DNA of 64,000 nucleotides from Gymnogyps californianus (lineage: Eukaryota > Chordata > Aves > Accipitriformes > Cathartidae). The position numbers and the translations under genes were made by a program. How positions within the stretch are numbered: the stretch's first letter is position 1; each line of letters starts with the position of its first letter. Where the stretch lies: assembly GCF_018139145.2 (NCBI RefSeq), contig NC_059471.1, positions 210,819,494-210,883,493 on the forward strand, read 5' to 3'. The notes beneath the pieces were generated by a model. The model searched no databases and was not told where the DNA came from. It saw only the letters and a program-made list of their open reading frames with translations. This document shows positions 1-12,230 of the stretch, in pieces.

Positions 1-294
1 ACCTCAGTGGTGTGTCTGCAGCCATCTGCAATAGCAGCCAGCAGCATCAAGCACGGAGGAGAGAAGCATAGTGAGGAGATGTTCAAAGCCAGCAGATGCT
101 CTGAAAAACACAGCCACACAAGCAGCAATTCTAGCAATTATATTGCTGCTCAGTCAGTGTCTGCTACCACGGAGTCATCAGTGTTTGCTGCTAACGAGCT
201 AAGCCATGATGTTATTGCACTCTGCACTCACATCCCCAGACCATCCATCATCCACGTGCCAAAGGTGAGTGCTCTAGAAGTCGCTGTGCAACAA
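1..294 (+). other. Open frame entering from the left edge; possible exon
   Basis: A reading frame is open from the first base to a stop near 318. A GTG-initiated frame begins at 7, but no convincing start is present, so if real it would be an internal or 3' coding exon. The peptide is rich in Ser, His and Ala, with no domain, signal peptide or membrane segment that I recognise. Two strong donor-like sites lie inside it: AAAG/GTGAGT at about 263 and CAAG/GTAAGAG at about 294. A CTGCAG acceptor-like site sits near 16-21. About 100 open codons can easily arise by chance in a window this size, so this is a candidate only. Confidence 0.2.
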
Positions 295-318
295 GGTAAG
301 AGAATTGGCTCACTTTAA

Positions 319-1484
319 CAAAGTATAAAAAGGGAGGAAAAAATCTATAGGAGCATTTATCTTGTATTGATTGGCATGCAGTGAAGAAAGGACTAATGGC
401 TGTTCTTACTAAAATAATACAATATGACAGCTATAGCTTTCCTGCGCTATTATCAGAAGCCTTAGGGGATGTTTGTAATAATACCGGGCACTTTTACAAT
501 ACATTCCGTTCAGTCGTCTTCCTGTCTTTTGGTGATCCTCACTTATTTTGGACCTGATCCAAAACCCCGTGAAATGAACAGGCATTTTTTTTTCCACTGA
601 CTTGAGTGAATGCTGCATTTTTGCCACCTCAGCCAGGTGCCTAGAGGCTGTGGCACCAGTGACCGCAGAATCCTTTTTCCATCATATTTTTAGCTTGTGT
701 GTGCTTGGAGGCAACAGTAAGGCTTTGAGTACAGTTTTGGTGAATTCAATTTGTTCTTGCCTGAATAAGAAGATCACAAAGTTGGTATTTTGCTGTTGGT
801 ACTACTAAAATAATGAATAGTAATGGGCAAATAGCGCTGTTCTCATTTTCTCTTGGTGAAGTAACTGGAGATCACATGCTTTTTTTCACCTGATAAACAC
901 TGAGGAATAGAAGCCACATGTGTGACTCAACTTTTTCATACCACAGCTTTTATTTAGTAGTCCATTCCTCTACCAATTTCCCTGCCAAATCCCATATATT
1001 CAGAGTGCCTCTCCTCGCTTCCCCTTCACAGTCAGGTAATATTGTGTTTGGCAAAGATATCTGTCCTTCTTGTAGGAGAAGTGTTAGGAAAGGGTTTAAT
1101 ATGAGATATATCTGCTGAAATTAAGAAAATTATCAGAATCAGGGTTTCCAGGTGGGTTATGCTGCTATTACCAGAGCTGGGGACTCTGTAGACCACTGTT
1201 TCAGTCCTGTTGCCATCAACCACAGCCCCTATGTACAATGTAAGAAACAACTGGAGCTGCCTGAAAGCAATAATTTGCTTCAGTGTAAAAGGGAGGGCTG
1301 GCTATGGAGGTGCTGGGATCTCTCTTTCACGTGAGATTTTGAAGAAGAGCTAGCTGACCATTATCTGGGGATGGAGTAAGTATATTTAGTCTGGCTGTCA
1401 TTCAAGGAGCCAAATCAGATGCTATCAAGGTCTCCCTCACCAACACATTTCTGCGGTTTCACTTGCATTTTTTTTTTGCTTGGG
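319..1484. other. Non-coding stretch, no recognisable feature
   Basis: I see only short scattered open frames, AT-leaning sequence and a run of T at about 1468-1478 just before the CR1 fragment. No repeat family, RNA gene or splice-bounded exon can be supported. Confidence 0.6.
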
Positions 1485-1712
1485 AGGTTCAGGTTGGATG
1501 TCAGGAAAGGCTTCCTCACCTGGAGGGCAGTGCAGCATGGGAAGAGGTCACCCAGAAGTGATGGGGGTGCTGTGCTTGGAGGATTTCAAGACCTGGCTGG
1601 ACAAAGCCATGGCTGACCTGACGTAGTGTTGGCAGCAGTCTGGCTTTGAGCAGAAGGTTGGACAAGAGACCTCAAGAGGCTCCTTCCAGTCAACATTTCT
1701 GGGGTTGTGTGA
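1485..1712 (+). mobile_element. CR1 LINE, old 3'-end fragment
   Basis: The stretch matches the 3' end of avian CR1 in sense orientation. The translated beginning resembles the CR1 ORF2 C-terminus (a RLDVRKGFLT-like block). It is followed by the usual tail phrases about a gain in a wide central segment, 'GACCTCAAGAGGCTCCTTCCAGTC' in spirit, ending near GTTGTGTGAC rather than the standard ATTCTATGA. It carries many differences from the younger copies in this window, so it is probably one of the older insertions. It is severely 5' truncated and non-functional. Confidence 0.85.
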
Positions 1713-4700
1713 CGTATGGATTTTGATGCATGTATGCTCCTTATAAGCATGAAGAAGTGGGATCAGACTGAGGCATCTCCTTGCTGTCACTGAGACAGCA
1801 ATGCAGCCAGTGGTGCTCTTGGCTTTACAATACTTTTGTGACAATTTCTTCCCTCCTTCTGCTCCTACTTGCCCCCTTCCAACCACTTCACCCTGCCTTT
1901 GTTCATCTGCTGCTCTTCTCTGTGCTATCAAAGCCACTGCCAATACCTATCTCATGCCACAAGTGTCCATTGTAGCAGAAGAGGTTCCTTACGTTGGGCA
2001 CAGACATCTCTAACCTCCACAGGTCAGTGGTAGAGCAGGCAGTGCTGAAGGGCTGACACCGTACTGATCCAAAGATGCTCCCATGCCTTTGCGGTGATGG
2101 ATCAGGGATTCTGCTGACTGACCTGCGCCAGGGGTTTCTCTGGGAGTACATATGGTCATATTTAAGAGTACAAATTTATAGCAATCTCCAGTCAGAGGAG
2201 TAGTCAGGAATGGGCCCCACCGCTGTGGACAATCTGGGTGATTCAAATTATTCAATCATCGAATTCACCACATCAAATCATCCATCACTGTTTTGGTTTT
2301 TTTTTTAAGAACAAGCTACAAAAACATCCATCAGGATGATGTGTGGTCCTGCCCTGAAGTTCCTGCTGAACATCTTCTTCTAAAAGTGCCTTGATGTTTT
2401 CCTGTCGCTGGGGAGGCCTGCGAGGAAGCTCCTTGTCACAGCTAGGAATTGAGCTTTCTGCTGCCCTTCAGCATCGAGACCTTCCTGCCAAGGTCTGTGG
2501 GGTCTTGTTGGTGACACTCATGAATTCCCACACACACGAGGACCACTTCTCTCTCCATGACACACACAGCCCAGATGTTGCATCTGATCAGTCCCAGGCT
2601 GTCAAGGCACTCTGCTACCAGTGGGCTGAGCTGAGCTGAGCCGATTTTGGTGGCATGTCAGAGAGAAACAGGAGACCCACAGAGGTCTTGGTGTCCGAGT
2701 ATCCACATCCAGCTTTTCCATGAGGGTCTGTGCAGCAGAGACTTGCTTAGCGGTCGCTCTCAGTGCCTTACTGCATAACAGTGTCCTCCCTCTCAGCTCT
2801 GCCCATCAGCACAACCCATTTTAAAATATTAGTACCCTCAATGATTGCCTTCCCAGGCAAAAAGAAAATAAATAATTGAAGCAAAATAAGATAGGGCTTT
2901 TCACAGAGGCTCTGTGGTGCACTGGTTGGAAGTAGAAGTGCAGTGGGTGGAAGAAGGCATGCAGAATGTGTAGCGACTCTGATGGGATGAGAATGAAAGC
3001 GTGGCACATGGAGGTACTGGGGGATTTGGACTCTCTGCCACAGTAGGGGAAGAAACATGATAAATATGGAGAGGAAGAAGAGGGTCCCAGCAATGGGACT
3101 GCAGCAGAGAGTGGGGAAGAGCCCTGTAATGAAGACAGAGGGAGGTTATGGTCATGGCGTGTGATGGGCTGGGGACCACACACACAGCTCCTGGCGTGAG
3201 AGGGAGGAAGAAGATGGAGAGAAAAGGTGGTGGGAGGCACACAGGACATCTGGTATACATCTAAGGGAAAGGACTGGAACACAGGCCTGAGGGAACATAT
3301 GGGCCACGAGGAGAGAAAGAGGAGCACAGGGTCTCCGTGAGCAGGGCGTGGGTGGCCTTGGTGGGAGGGCGGAGAGGAAAGGAGAGGAGAAATCAGAGGG
3401 CTGCCTGAGAGCAGGGGCTGGAGGCATTTCAGTCCCCGAAGCAGAGCTCACACCTGTCCCAAAATAATAATATCCAGACATCGCTCAAGGAGCCAGTGAG
3501 GCCCAATGGAGAAGACACAAATTTCCATCCTTCTTGGCATATCTGAACTTCCCTTTGTATCTCAGTTTCTCCAGCTATAAAACAGACAAAATTTGTCCTC
3601 TTTCCTATGCAGTCATGCTGAAATCTATAAATTAAAATAACATATAGCTCCTAAGTGGCAAAAGGCAAACGTGCTCTGTCAACACAGGAATCTCACAGTC
3701 CTATTCAGGAGACTTTTAATTCATGTTCTTGCATCAAATTCTTCAACAAAAGCTGAAGTAATGTCAGGAAAAATGCTCATACTCTTTTGTCTCTTTCATT
3801 TTCAAAATGACATCAGCAAGGGGCTAATGACAAATAAGCTGAGAACTTCCAGCACCAAGAGACCTGCTGTCTACGTGTCAGCATAATCCTTTTCAAGCAG
3901 AGGATCAGTCCATTTTTCACTAATAGCAGCATAAAATTCTAATTTGAGCACATACATACTAATTAATGAGATCTTCCAGCTGACCCTCCCCACTGGGACA
4001 TGTAGTCACATATTTTGGATTACAATGGAGTTGCACGCATGTAACCAAATCCAGAATTTGATCAATTATTCCTTTTGTGAGAAGACTGCATCTGCTCCAG
4101 ATGGAGCCAACCTTAAATCTGATATAAACGTGATCCCAACAAAAATTAGATTTGAATATAATTACCAAAGAGATTGAGTTAGACTTGTTTGGTCACAAAT
4201 TACTGTGGCAGCAATGTGCTTGTAAATAACTGACCGTCATTTTAATGTTTAGAGATTGCCTCAGTAATAAAGCATGATTAAATGTCAATGAAGTTCTCCA
4301 TGTCTAGCATCTTTGTCCTGATTCTAACATGTAAAGAATTAATTCTTTTGTGTTTTGTATGCTGCCTGGAGGGTCTTTATCAGACTTTACAAGGCTATAA
4401 ATCAAAGCTGCCAGAACTACACACTGAAACTTGCTTGCTTAGTCTTTCAACTTCAGCTACAACATCAAAAATTTTCCCATCTTTTATTTCCAAGTCCACT
4501 TTTAGCCACTGATAAACTCTGGGGTGGAAACTTAGGAGAAAGCCTTATTGTTCTGAACCAACAACTGTGCTATGACTCCAATAAATGTTTCATGTTGACA
4601 AAAGCATATTAGTGACCCCTTCTACTAGCAATATCATTCACCTGACTTAAACTCTGTTGACCTTCAGAGTTCAGCTTGGGTTTTTTTCCGAAACAAAGAA

Positions 4701-7700
4701 ACTCAAACATCATCCAATGCATCATGGAATCATTTCTTCCCTTTCAAGCTGTTTGAGACACCAGAAAATCAGGAACTGAGACCTTAAATGAGAGATCTTG
4801 GGAATGAGATGTCTGATGAAGTAAGCTGTGCTTCCCATTGCACGTGGGGAGCCTCACTGAAATCAGTCTCACCTGTGATTTCCTATATAAAGTGTCAGTC
4901 ATACCTTCAGGGTACATAGACCTCTTTAGAGGACCTCATAGCTACTTTCAAACCTTGAATGCATAACTTTGTCTCTTTTTCACCTGCACCTTTTCAATAC
5001 CTAGGTTAGTTGTTTGGCTAGAGAAGCTCATTTTCAAGTCTCTGGACATCAACAGACAAGCTGTTGGTACCATATTGACCTTACCAGTCTTTGGACCAGA
5101 ACTGATCTGAGTGGCAAGATAATGATGACAGACTCCCAAATTCAAAGGTGTAATTGCAGCTGTCTGGGAAATTGAAAAGAAACCTCATGAATACCCCTCC
5201 CCACACAGAAGATAGATTTCTGTTATCATCCTCATTTTGTTCTTTGGATCTTTCTCTGGCCAGTTTGTAGGTATGGTTTATATCTAAGGGGTTCAAGTAA
5301 TGCATTGCATCAAGGACTTGAGAGCTTGATTGCTCCCTGCTTGACACTTTGCACAATTGTTTATATCCATGCGGACCAACTGTAAAACAGAGCCTGATCA
5401 TGACTTGTCACGCATTTACAGGAAGGGAAAGTGCTCATTGAATGGAGATGCAGGACTGCAAGAGATGAGGACAGTTTAGATGGAGGAAACATACCAGTAG
5501 CTGCCTAGGTGAAGCCCTACACTGAAGTTATACCCCATAGGTAAACTCCATAAATACATGGAAAATATGAACAGTCCATTGAAAATAACAGTACGTCTCA
5601 CAGTGAAACTCACACGTACTGATGGGTTTGTAGTACCGGCTCCTAGGGACACAATCCTCAGGAGGATTCCTGGCACACCTCGTGCTCTCCTGGGAGAACG
5701 GCCAAGAGTGGTTGTGTTCACCTCTCCCCAGGTGCTGGATGACCCCGCGGGCCTGAGTGTCTGACTGCTGAAGGAAGCATTTCAAGTATTATTATTTCAA
5801 GTAACATATTACTTGGTGAAGGGCAGCTAGTTGATACTGAACTGTTTCCTTTGCAAAGTTTCACTCCAGCCCTCAGCAGAAGAGGATTGCAGTCATTTTA
5901 TCAGTGTGACTGTGGAAATTGCACGGGGACAGTCTTTTCTCCAGCACAACAAGCAAAAGCAAAAGCTACCTTTATTTCCTCCAAACTTACTCTGGTGCAA
6001 ATTTGCTTTAATATAAGCAAATTAAATCCAGAGGGTAAAACCCATCCCTTCAAAGTACTCAAGCTGGGCACTCAACTATGCACTGTGGTTGCCAGAGAAA
6101 CATTAACACCCTTGGCTCCTCCAGCATTTGCAGGAGCTTAGCACCTCAAATAAAATGTTGTGATTTATTTAAATTACATTTACATTTTAACACTTTGGCA
6201 AATTCAGCTGGGAGATTATGGCCTTGGTGACTTGGCCAGAGCCCTCCAAGAAGCTTGAGAGAGTCCTTGGACAGGATTCATTTTTTTTTGACTCTGCTTC
6301 CTTGTGCTTTACCACCAAAACCTCTTTTAGTAGCGTATGCTACTGTAATGTTTTCCCTTCATCTCTTCCTCTTAATCTTGACTCTCTAGCTGGCAGCTGT
6401 CTGGGGAGAGTGTGTGTGGGCCAGGAGTTCTTGACTCTCAATATAAACAGCACCTAAGTGTAACCAGACTTTCTCATTACATTTTTGCTTTGCTTTCCAC
6501 TCCCACATAAACACAGAGGTAATGGCACTGTGCAGCGCAGAGCCTTTCATCCTGGCCAAGGCACAACTCATTTACTTCCACCCATATGCAAAATAAAATC
6601 CATCCTAGTAGTAGAAGTAGCAAGCTCTGATCAAAGAGACCTTGTGTCCCGTCCCGGGCTGGTGCACAGCAGTGTTACTAGTGCTAGGCTGGCACGTCTC
6701 TGCACAGACCAACGAGCACCACCACCCCTCTCCTGCCTGCAGGATTCCCCATCCAGCAACCCTCCCTTTCATCTTTCACATGGCATTGCTTTAGTTGATA
6801 CATAACTACTCCAGATGTGACCCCAACCAAAATGGTGCGGTTTCCTCTATTTGACAAGAAGCTCTTGTTTTTTCTTTTTCTAAATCTAGCTCCTACCCCT
6901 TCATTTTTCAGCTTGCATCAGCTGGGTTATTTTTTGCAGAGGGGTCATGCAGCTTTCAGCTGCTGTTCTGCAACAGCTCCTGCATAGCAGAGTGACGAGG
7001 GACAGCCTAAGAACTTCCTTCATGCCCTCTCTCACCCTGAAACCTATTCCAACAGCTCTTGGTAGTAATGAACCTCCTGTGTGCCAACAATAATAATAGA
7101 AATAGTAAAGCTTTCAGGGAGTTCTTGGAAGTCATGAGACCCTCATTTAAAGGGGATTAAGGAGGAGAATTTGTAAAGTTTCATGAAAGGTACTTCTGAA
7201 AGCAAGATATTGTAACAAGAGCACTTTGAAACCTCCGCGAGGAAATTGGAGCCTGCATGAAACTTGACAGGTTTTGGGTTTCATCAACAACATAGAACAG
7301 CCCAGGGTCACTGAAGAGTTCATACCCCTTCTACTCTTAGGGTGAGCACAAAGGTCCTGGGATGCTGCTACGTGAGTAAACACTGGCATCCCATTAGCAT
7401 TCAGTTTTTTGCTTTTGCTGACTTTAGCACCTGCAGAACTGGTACTGTTCAGCCCTCATAGGCTTTCATGCCCCATTTGCATGTTCTCCATAGCCTTGCT
7501 CTGAACACCGCATGGATGTCATGTTAGCATTCTCCTTCCTTCTGCCTTTCAGTAAATTAAAGGGTGTTTGCAGCTCTCAGGGGGAGATAAGATGCAGTTT
7601 GAATCAATGGAGTAATTACAGAAGAATATGATACTAATGGAGCTGATTTGAATGCGTATCTAAGGATGAATGCAATGGCTCCATGCCCAGACAGTGCACA

Positions 7701-7903
7701 CTTTCCTCATGATGAGTTATTTATGACTTGACACATCGTGGCTCTGCTGTTTTGTGGCTTGGCAGCGTTCATGTCATTGATAAAGCAAACTCTGTCAATA
7801 TTGTGCATTCTTACCGATCCAGGTCTGGCTGCCGAGCAGTCTTCCCATCTGATACATCCATGGCCACTCCCTCTCCAGCAGCAAAAGCAGAAGAGAAAGG
7901 TTG
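1713..7903. other. Non-coding stretch between CR1 copies
   Basis: Apart from the purine-rich tract described separately, I see no gene or repeat that I can name. Open frames of 60-170 codons occur on both strands, overlap each other in several frames and show no protein family signature. A 106-codon minus-strand frame at 5081-5401 was considered and not accepted. Confidence 0.55.
3040..3440 (+). repeat. Purine-rich (GA) low-complexity tract
   Basis: The + strand is strongly biased to G and A for about 400 bases, with many GAGAGG, GGAAGAAG and GGGAGG runs. The complementary strand is therefore C/T-rich. Since all three stop codons need purines, this leaves several overlapping open frames on the minus strand (up to 168 codons) that are best explained by composition. 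No periodic unit is evident. Confidence 0.7.
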
Positions 7904-9046
7904 ATACGGCTTCATCAAGGGCAAATGGTGCCTAAGTGGCCATACAAGTGGCCTTCTATGATGGAGTGACTGTATCAGTGGACAAGAGAAGAGCTACTGA
8001 TGTCATCTACCTGGACTTCTGGAAGGCCTTTGATATGGTCCCCCACAACATTCTTGCCTCTAAATTGGAGAGTTACAGATTTGATGGATGGACTTTTAGA
8101 TGTATAAGTAATTGGCTGCATGGCCACGTCCAAAGAGTTACAGTCAATGTCTCAGTGTCCAAGTGGAAACCAGCAATGAGTGGTGTCCCTCAAGGGTCTG
8201 TACTGGGACCAATACTATTTAATATCTTCATTAATTACATAGTGGGATTGAGTGTACCCTCAGTTTGCAGATGACACCAAGCTGGGTGTTGCGGTTGATT
8301 CACTAGAGGGAAGGGATGCTGTCCAGAGGGACCCTGACAGGCTTGAGAAGTGGGCCCATGTGAATCTCATGGAGCTCAACAAGGCCAAGTGCAAGGTCCT
8401 GCACCTGGGTTGGGGCAATCCCCCGTATCAATGCAGACCAGGGGATGAATGGATTAACAGCAGCCCAGCGGAGAAGGACTTGGGGATACTGGTGGATGAA
8501 AAATGGGACATGAGCCAGCAATGTCCACTTGCAACCCAGAAAGCCAACCGTATCCTGGGCTGCATCACAAGAAGCGTGACCAGCAGGTCAAAGGAGGTGA
8601 TTCTCCACCTCTACTCCATTCTCATGAGACACCATCTGGAGTACTGCATCCAGCTCTAGAGTCCTCAGTACAAGAAAGACATGGACCTGTTGGAGCGGGT
8701 CCAGAAGAAGGCCACAAAAATGATCAGAGGGCTGGAACACCTCTCCTATGAAGAAAGGCTGAGAGAGTTGGGGTTGTTCAGCCTGGAGAAGAGAAGGCTC
8801 CAGGGAGACCTTATTGTGGCCTTTCAATAATTAAAGGGGGCTTGCTTACTTTTTACCAGGGCCTGTAGTGACAGGACAAGGGGCAATAGTTTTAAACTGA
8901 AAGAGAGTAGATTGGACATAAGGAAGACATTTTTTATGATGAGGGTGGTGGGACACTGGAACAGGTTGTCCAGGGAAGCTGTGGATGCCCCATCATTGGA
9001 AGTGTTCAAGGTCAGGTTGGATGGGGCTTTGAGCAACCTGATCTAG
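7904..9046 (+). pseudogene. CR1 ORF2 fragment: broken reverse transcriptase
   Basis: This remnant would have encoded the palm and C-terminal part of the CR1 reverse transcriptase, which copies the element's RNA into DNA at a nicked target. Visible motifs are YLDFWKAFD (about 8008-8034, first catalytic Asp block), [10 protein letters not shown] (about 8182-8211) and FADD (8264-8275, the catalytic pair in CR1). The YLDF and GVPQG blocks lie in one frame and FADD in another. A small deletion just before the FADD codons explains the shift. Downstream, in the FADD frame, a stop at 8657-8659 replaces a Trp codon, and another lies at 8827-8829. The family's C-terminal block continues in frame to a stop at 9044-9046. 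It cannot make an active enzyme. Confidence 0.92.
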
Positions 9047-9132
9047 TGAAAGCTGTCCCTGTCCATGGCAGGGGGCTGGACTAGACGATCTTCAAAGGTC
9101 CTTTCCAACCCAAACCAGTCCGTGATTCTATG
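7904..9132 (+). mobile_element. CR1 LINE, 5'-truncated copy (1.2 kb)
   Basis: This is a sense-oriented CR1 copy beginning inside the reverse transcriptase at a GF-KGK-C-like block. It runs through the ORF2 C-terminus and 3' UTR to the tail GATTCTATGA at 9123-9132. The 5' truncation is normal for CR1, where reverse transcription starts at the 3' end and usually stops early. No clear target-site duplication is visible, also usual for CR1. It is the only substantial + strand CR1 of the window. Confidence 0.95.
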
Positions 9133-9696
9133 ACATCTCTCCTTAATAAAGAAGAAGGGCTGAGCTCAGGGTACCAAAAAGGACACATGGCTTCCCAGGG
9201 ACCACACAAGGGCTTGGGACCATGCAAGTCTTGACTGCTCTCCCAACCAGACAGCTCAGGCAGGATAAACCCAGCCAGAGAGACTAGTGACATGCTCGGC
9301 TTGCACAGCCTGGGGAGTCTAGCTCCAACCATGAGGCTGTTTTTCCCCTCTCAGCTGTGGCAGCCGCCTGCTTCAGGTTTTTATAACAGATGAGCATGAG
9401 AAGGTTATCAAAATCCTGGCTCAGTTTTGATTGCCTCTTCAGACCAATGTTTTCATGGAGAATCCTCTGTGCTGTATTGGTTTGGGGTTAGTTTTACTAG
9501 CCAAAGAAGGGTGCTGTACCTAAGGAGCCTGATCCAGCACCAAACTGCTCATCAGCCCCGCAGGAAGTCACTTTCCAGGCTGTAGGACCTTGGGGATTCT
9601 GCCTGTAAATCAAGACCAAGTCTTACATGAACACGACTGTATATTGGCCCAGAGACATAGAGCGCAAGAAATCCCAAACCGTATAGATCGTATTTC

Positions 9697-9781
9697 TCTA
9701 TATATATAAAAATATATGCACATACTATGTATATAATTATAGATATATAATTATATTCAGTTATAATAGATTGTAATATAG
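9697..9781. repeat. AT-rich TA-type microsatellite
   Basis: The sequence is almost only A and T, with TATATATA, ATATATGCA and repeated TATAATTA units. It is an impure TA-rich simple repeat and probably variable in length between individuals. Confidence 0.8.
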
Positions 9782-12208
9782 CTATTTTGGGACCTTCAGA
9801 GTCCATTCCCTGTGGCATCGCATGCTTCTGGCGTGATAGTGTTTATCTTTGCTTCTGCTTTTCTTATTTGTCCGATAGCCATAGGTTGAGGACTATTGTA
9901 CCTAGAGATATTATGATACCTAATACAGTGGGGCTAGGTGGTAACACAAAATATATATCTGAAAGGCAATGGCTTGGCAGTAGTCCAGCTATACAATGAT
10001 ACGAGCATTCAGCCTCTTCCCAACCAACATGCCTAAATACTGACCTTTAGAAAAGTCATATCTAAACCTTAAGAAGAAAGGTCTTATTTCTTGATTATTT
10101 TTAATGGAAGCATTTAGACCACAAATAAGTGTGCCAACAGTGGCAAAAAACCAAATCATCTGGGCCATTAGTTCCCCTAATGAAACAACTGGGCACAGCC
10201 AGACCTAAGTGTTTGATGTGGCAGGTCCATCCCAGGAGAGATTGTCATTGATTTCAGTGCCTGAGCATCAGATGCAAAATCCTGTTGTTTGAGCTTTGCA
10301 GGCTTCAGAACATGCACACGGAGCTTTATTTTGGGTAAGGACTCTACACGGAGACTAAAAACATGCCTCCAAGAATAATGGCAGGTTCCTGTAATTTGGG
10401 ACCAGCTATACATTTTGAATGTAGCCCTATTCTGTCACCTTCTTTTCCATACACCAGTGGTCACGGCTCTCCAGCTGCTCTGTTTGAATTAGTGCTTTTT
10501 TGTAACTCTTTAATTAAGCAGGAGAATGCCACAGCAATAGCAGAAGGGACCCTTAGCTTTCCTGCCCTGACACAAAGCAGACACATGCTGTGGCTAACAA
10601 GACGATGCCTTCTCTGGGGACAGGATAGTCTTTTCACCTATACACATACATAGCTGTCTCCAGTCCTGCTGTTTTACTGGCTCCGAGAAGAGAAGCTAAG
10701 CAAAGGCATATAACAGAGCCAACAAATAATTCAGTGGGTAGAAGTTGTTGAATAATATTTAGACCCACATGCCGTAAAACATGTATTCCTTGCTCTGCAA
10801 TTTCAGATCGTAATGGTGGGGATGGGTAAAAAGATCTAAAACTGATGTGTTTGGTAATACAATTTGTGTCTGTCCTTTGGCGTATTATGAAGAAGAGTAG
10901 CTGGGTGCCAAAAGATTAAATTCATTTTTAGGTACCTAAAGTGAAATTTGGCCAGATAGATATTTCTTGCTGCCAAAGAACATGAGCCCTTCACTCGGCA
11001 TCTGTAGGAACCAACCCCAGCTAACCAAAATTGGGCATCAAAAAGTAGTAATAGTAGAGGACCTTGTTTCAGTGGTAGACCTAAATCGTCCACAGCCCAG
11101 CTGTGGGATCTAGACCCTTCTGGGGAACAAAGAAAAGGTAATTAAATGCAGCGTGACTCTGCTGTCCAGGTTTCAGCTCAATGAGATTTCAAATGGCTGA
11201 TACAATTTCTTGCTGACTGACTGGTGTCTTCACTAGGAAGAGCAAGCGCTCAAGTGATCCAGATGAGCATCGATAACTGCATGGGATGAGGCCTGTCTCC
11301 CACCAGAGTGGGGTATTTTTCAGACTTAAATTTATTTGTGTGAGCAAGATTTTGCCCTCTTCCCTACGAGGACCACAGTAACGCGTGTTCAACTTCTCTG
11401 GATGTCTCCGTGGGCAGGTCCTTTTCTAATATTAAGCCCAACTCTTCCTCTGCTTCCACAAACCTGTGTAAAAGCTCTTCTGTCTGCTGCCAGCTGCTTC
11501 TGCGGACCTGCCAGACCTTGACAGACCACTCCTTTTATATGCCAAAACTTCTTGGTGCTAGCTGTCTCCCTGCTGAGAAGATATGTGGCCTTCTAGAGGT
11601 TAAAAGCAAATATGTCTTATAATGCAAAAATCAGTTTCAGTTCTGCTTCTCTCTACTCAGCTTCGAAACCTGAGTGAACTTCAGTCCTTCATGTTGCGTT
11701 TTTCTCCACTCTCTGGAGGACTTACATAAGAATTTCTCTTCTAATTTCTCTGCTATTATTCAATCAGATATGATCCTTTGACAGAAGCATCTAATATTCA
11801 TTATGCTGTTACCATACAATTCCCATTATACACAACCTCCACCCTTTGCAGCTTTTCTTAATTGTGACATTTGCAAATGAATAATTAAAAAACCCCACCA
11901 GAACAGATTTTTCTTGTTTCAGCCAAATATAATAATGTAAACCATTTCAAATGTTGCAATCTCATAATTTCAAGACAAGTTTATTTTCATTGCACAACAA
12001 TTCAGTAGTAGATCATCTGGTATTATAACTTCGTTTAACAGAAAAGTGTGTGAAATCAAGTCCCAGATCTTGAGATCCTCTGGTCCGAAATCATGCACAG
12101 CTTCTGAAAGGGAAGAGTGGCAGTCCCATCTCTCAGGAACTTCAAACAATAAACTGAAGCAGTAAATGAAAATTATTTCCACTGGGTCATCATCCATTGG
12201 CAGCAGAA

Positions 12209-12230
12209 TCTCACTAGGATTCTAGTGAGA
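12209..12230. repeat. Perfect 9-bp inverted repeat, 4-nt loop
   Basis: TCTCACTAG at 12209-12217 is followed by GATT and then by its exact reverse complement CTAGTGAGA at 12222-12230. The right arm overlaps a second palindrome, GAGAATTCTC (12227-12236). Stems of this size occur by chance in 64 kb, and no function is implied. Confidence 0.6.

Noticed and set aside
1548..1943. 131-codon minus-strand frame
   Set aside because: Its C-terminal part is the antisense of the CR1 fragment at 1485-1712.
2768..3481. Overlapping minus-strand open frames up to 168 codons
   Set aside because: They lie on the C/T-rich strand of a purine-rich tract, where stop codons are rare; three frames are open at once and no domain is visible.
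5081..5401. 106-codon minus-strand frame ending near a GTAAG site
   Set aside because: The peptide looks fairly protein-like, but there is no recognised family, no convincing acceptor, and the length is expected by chance.
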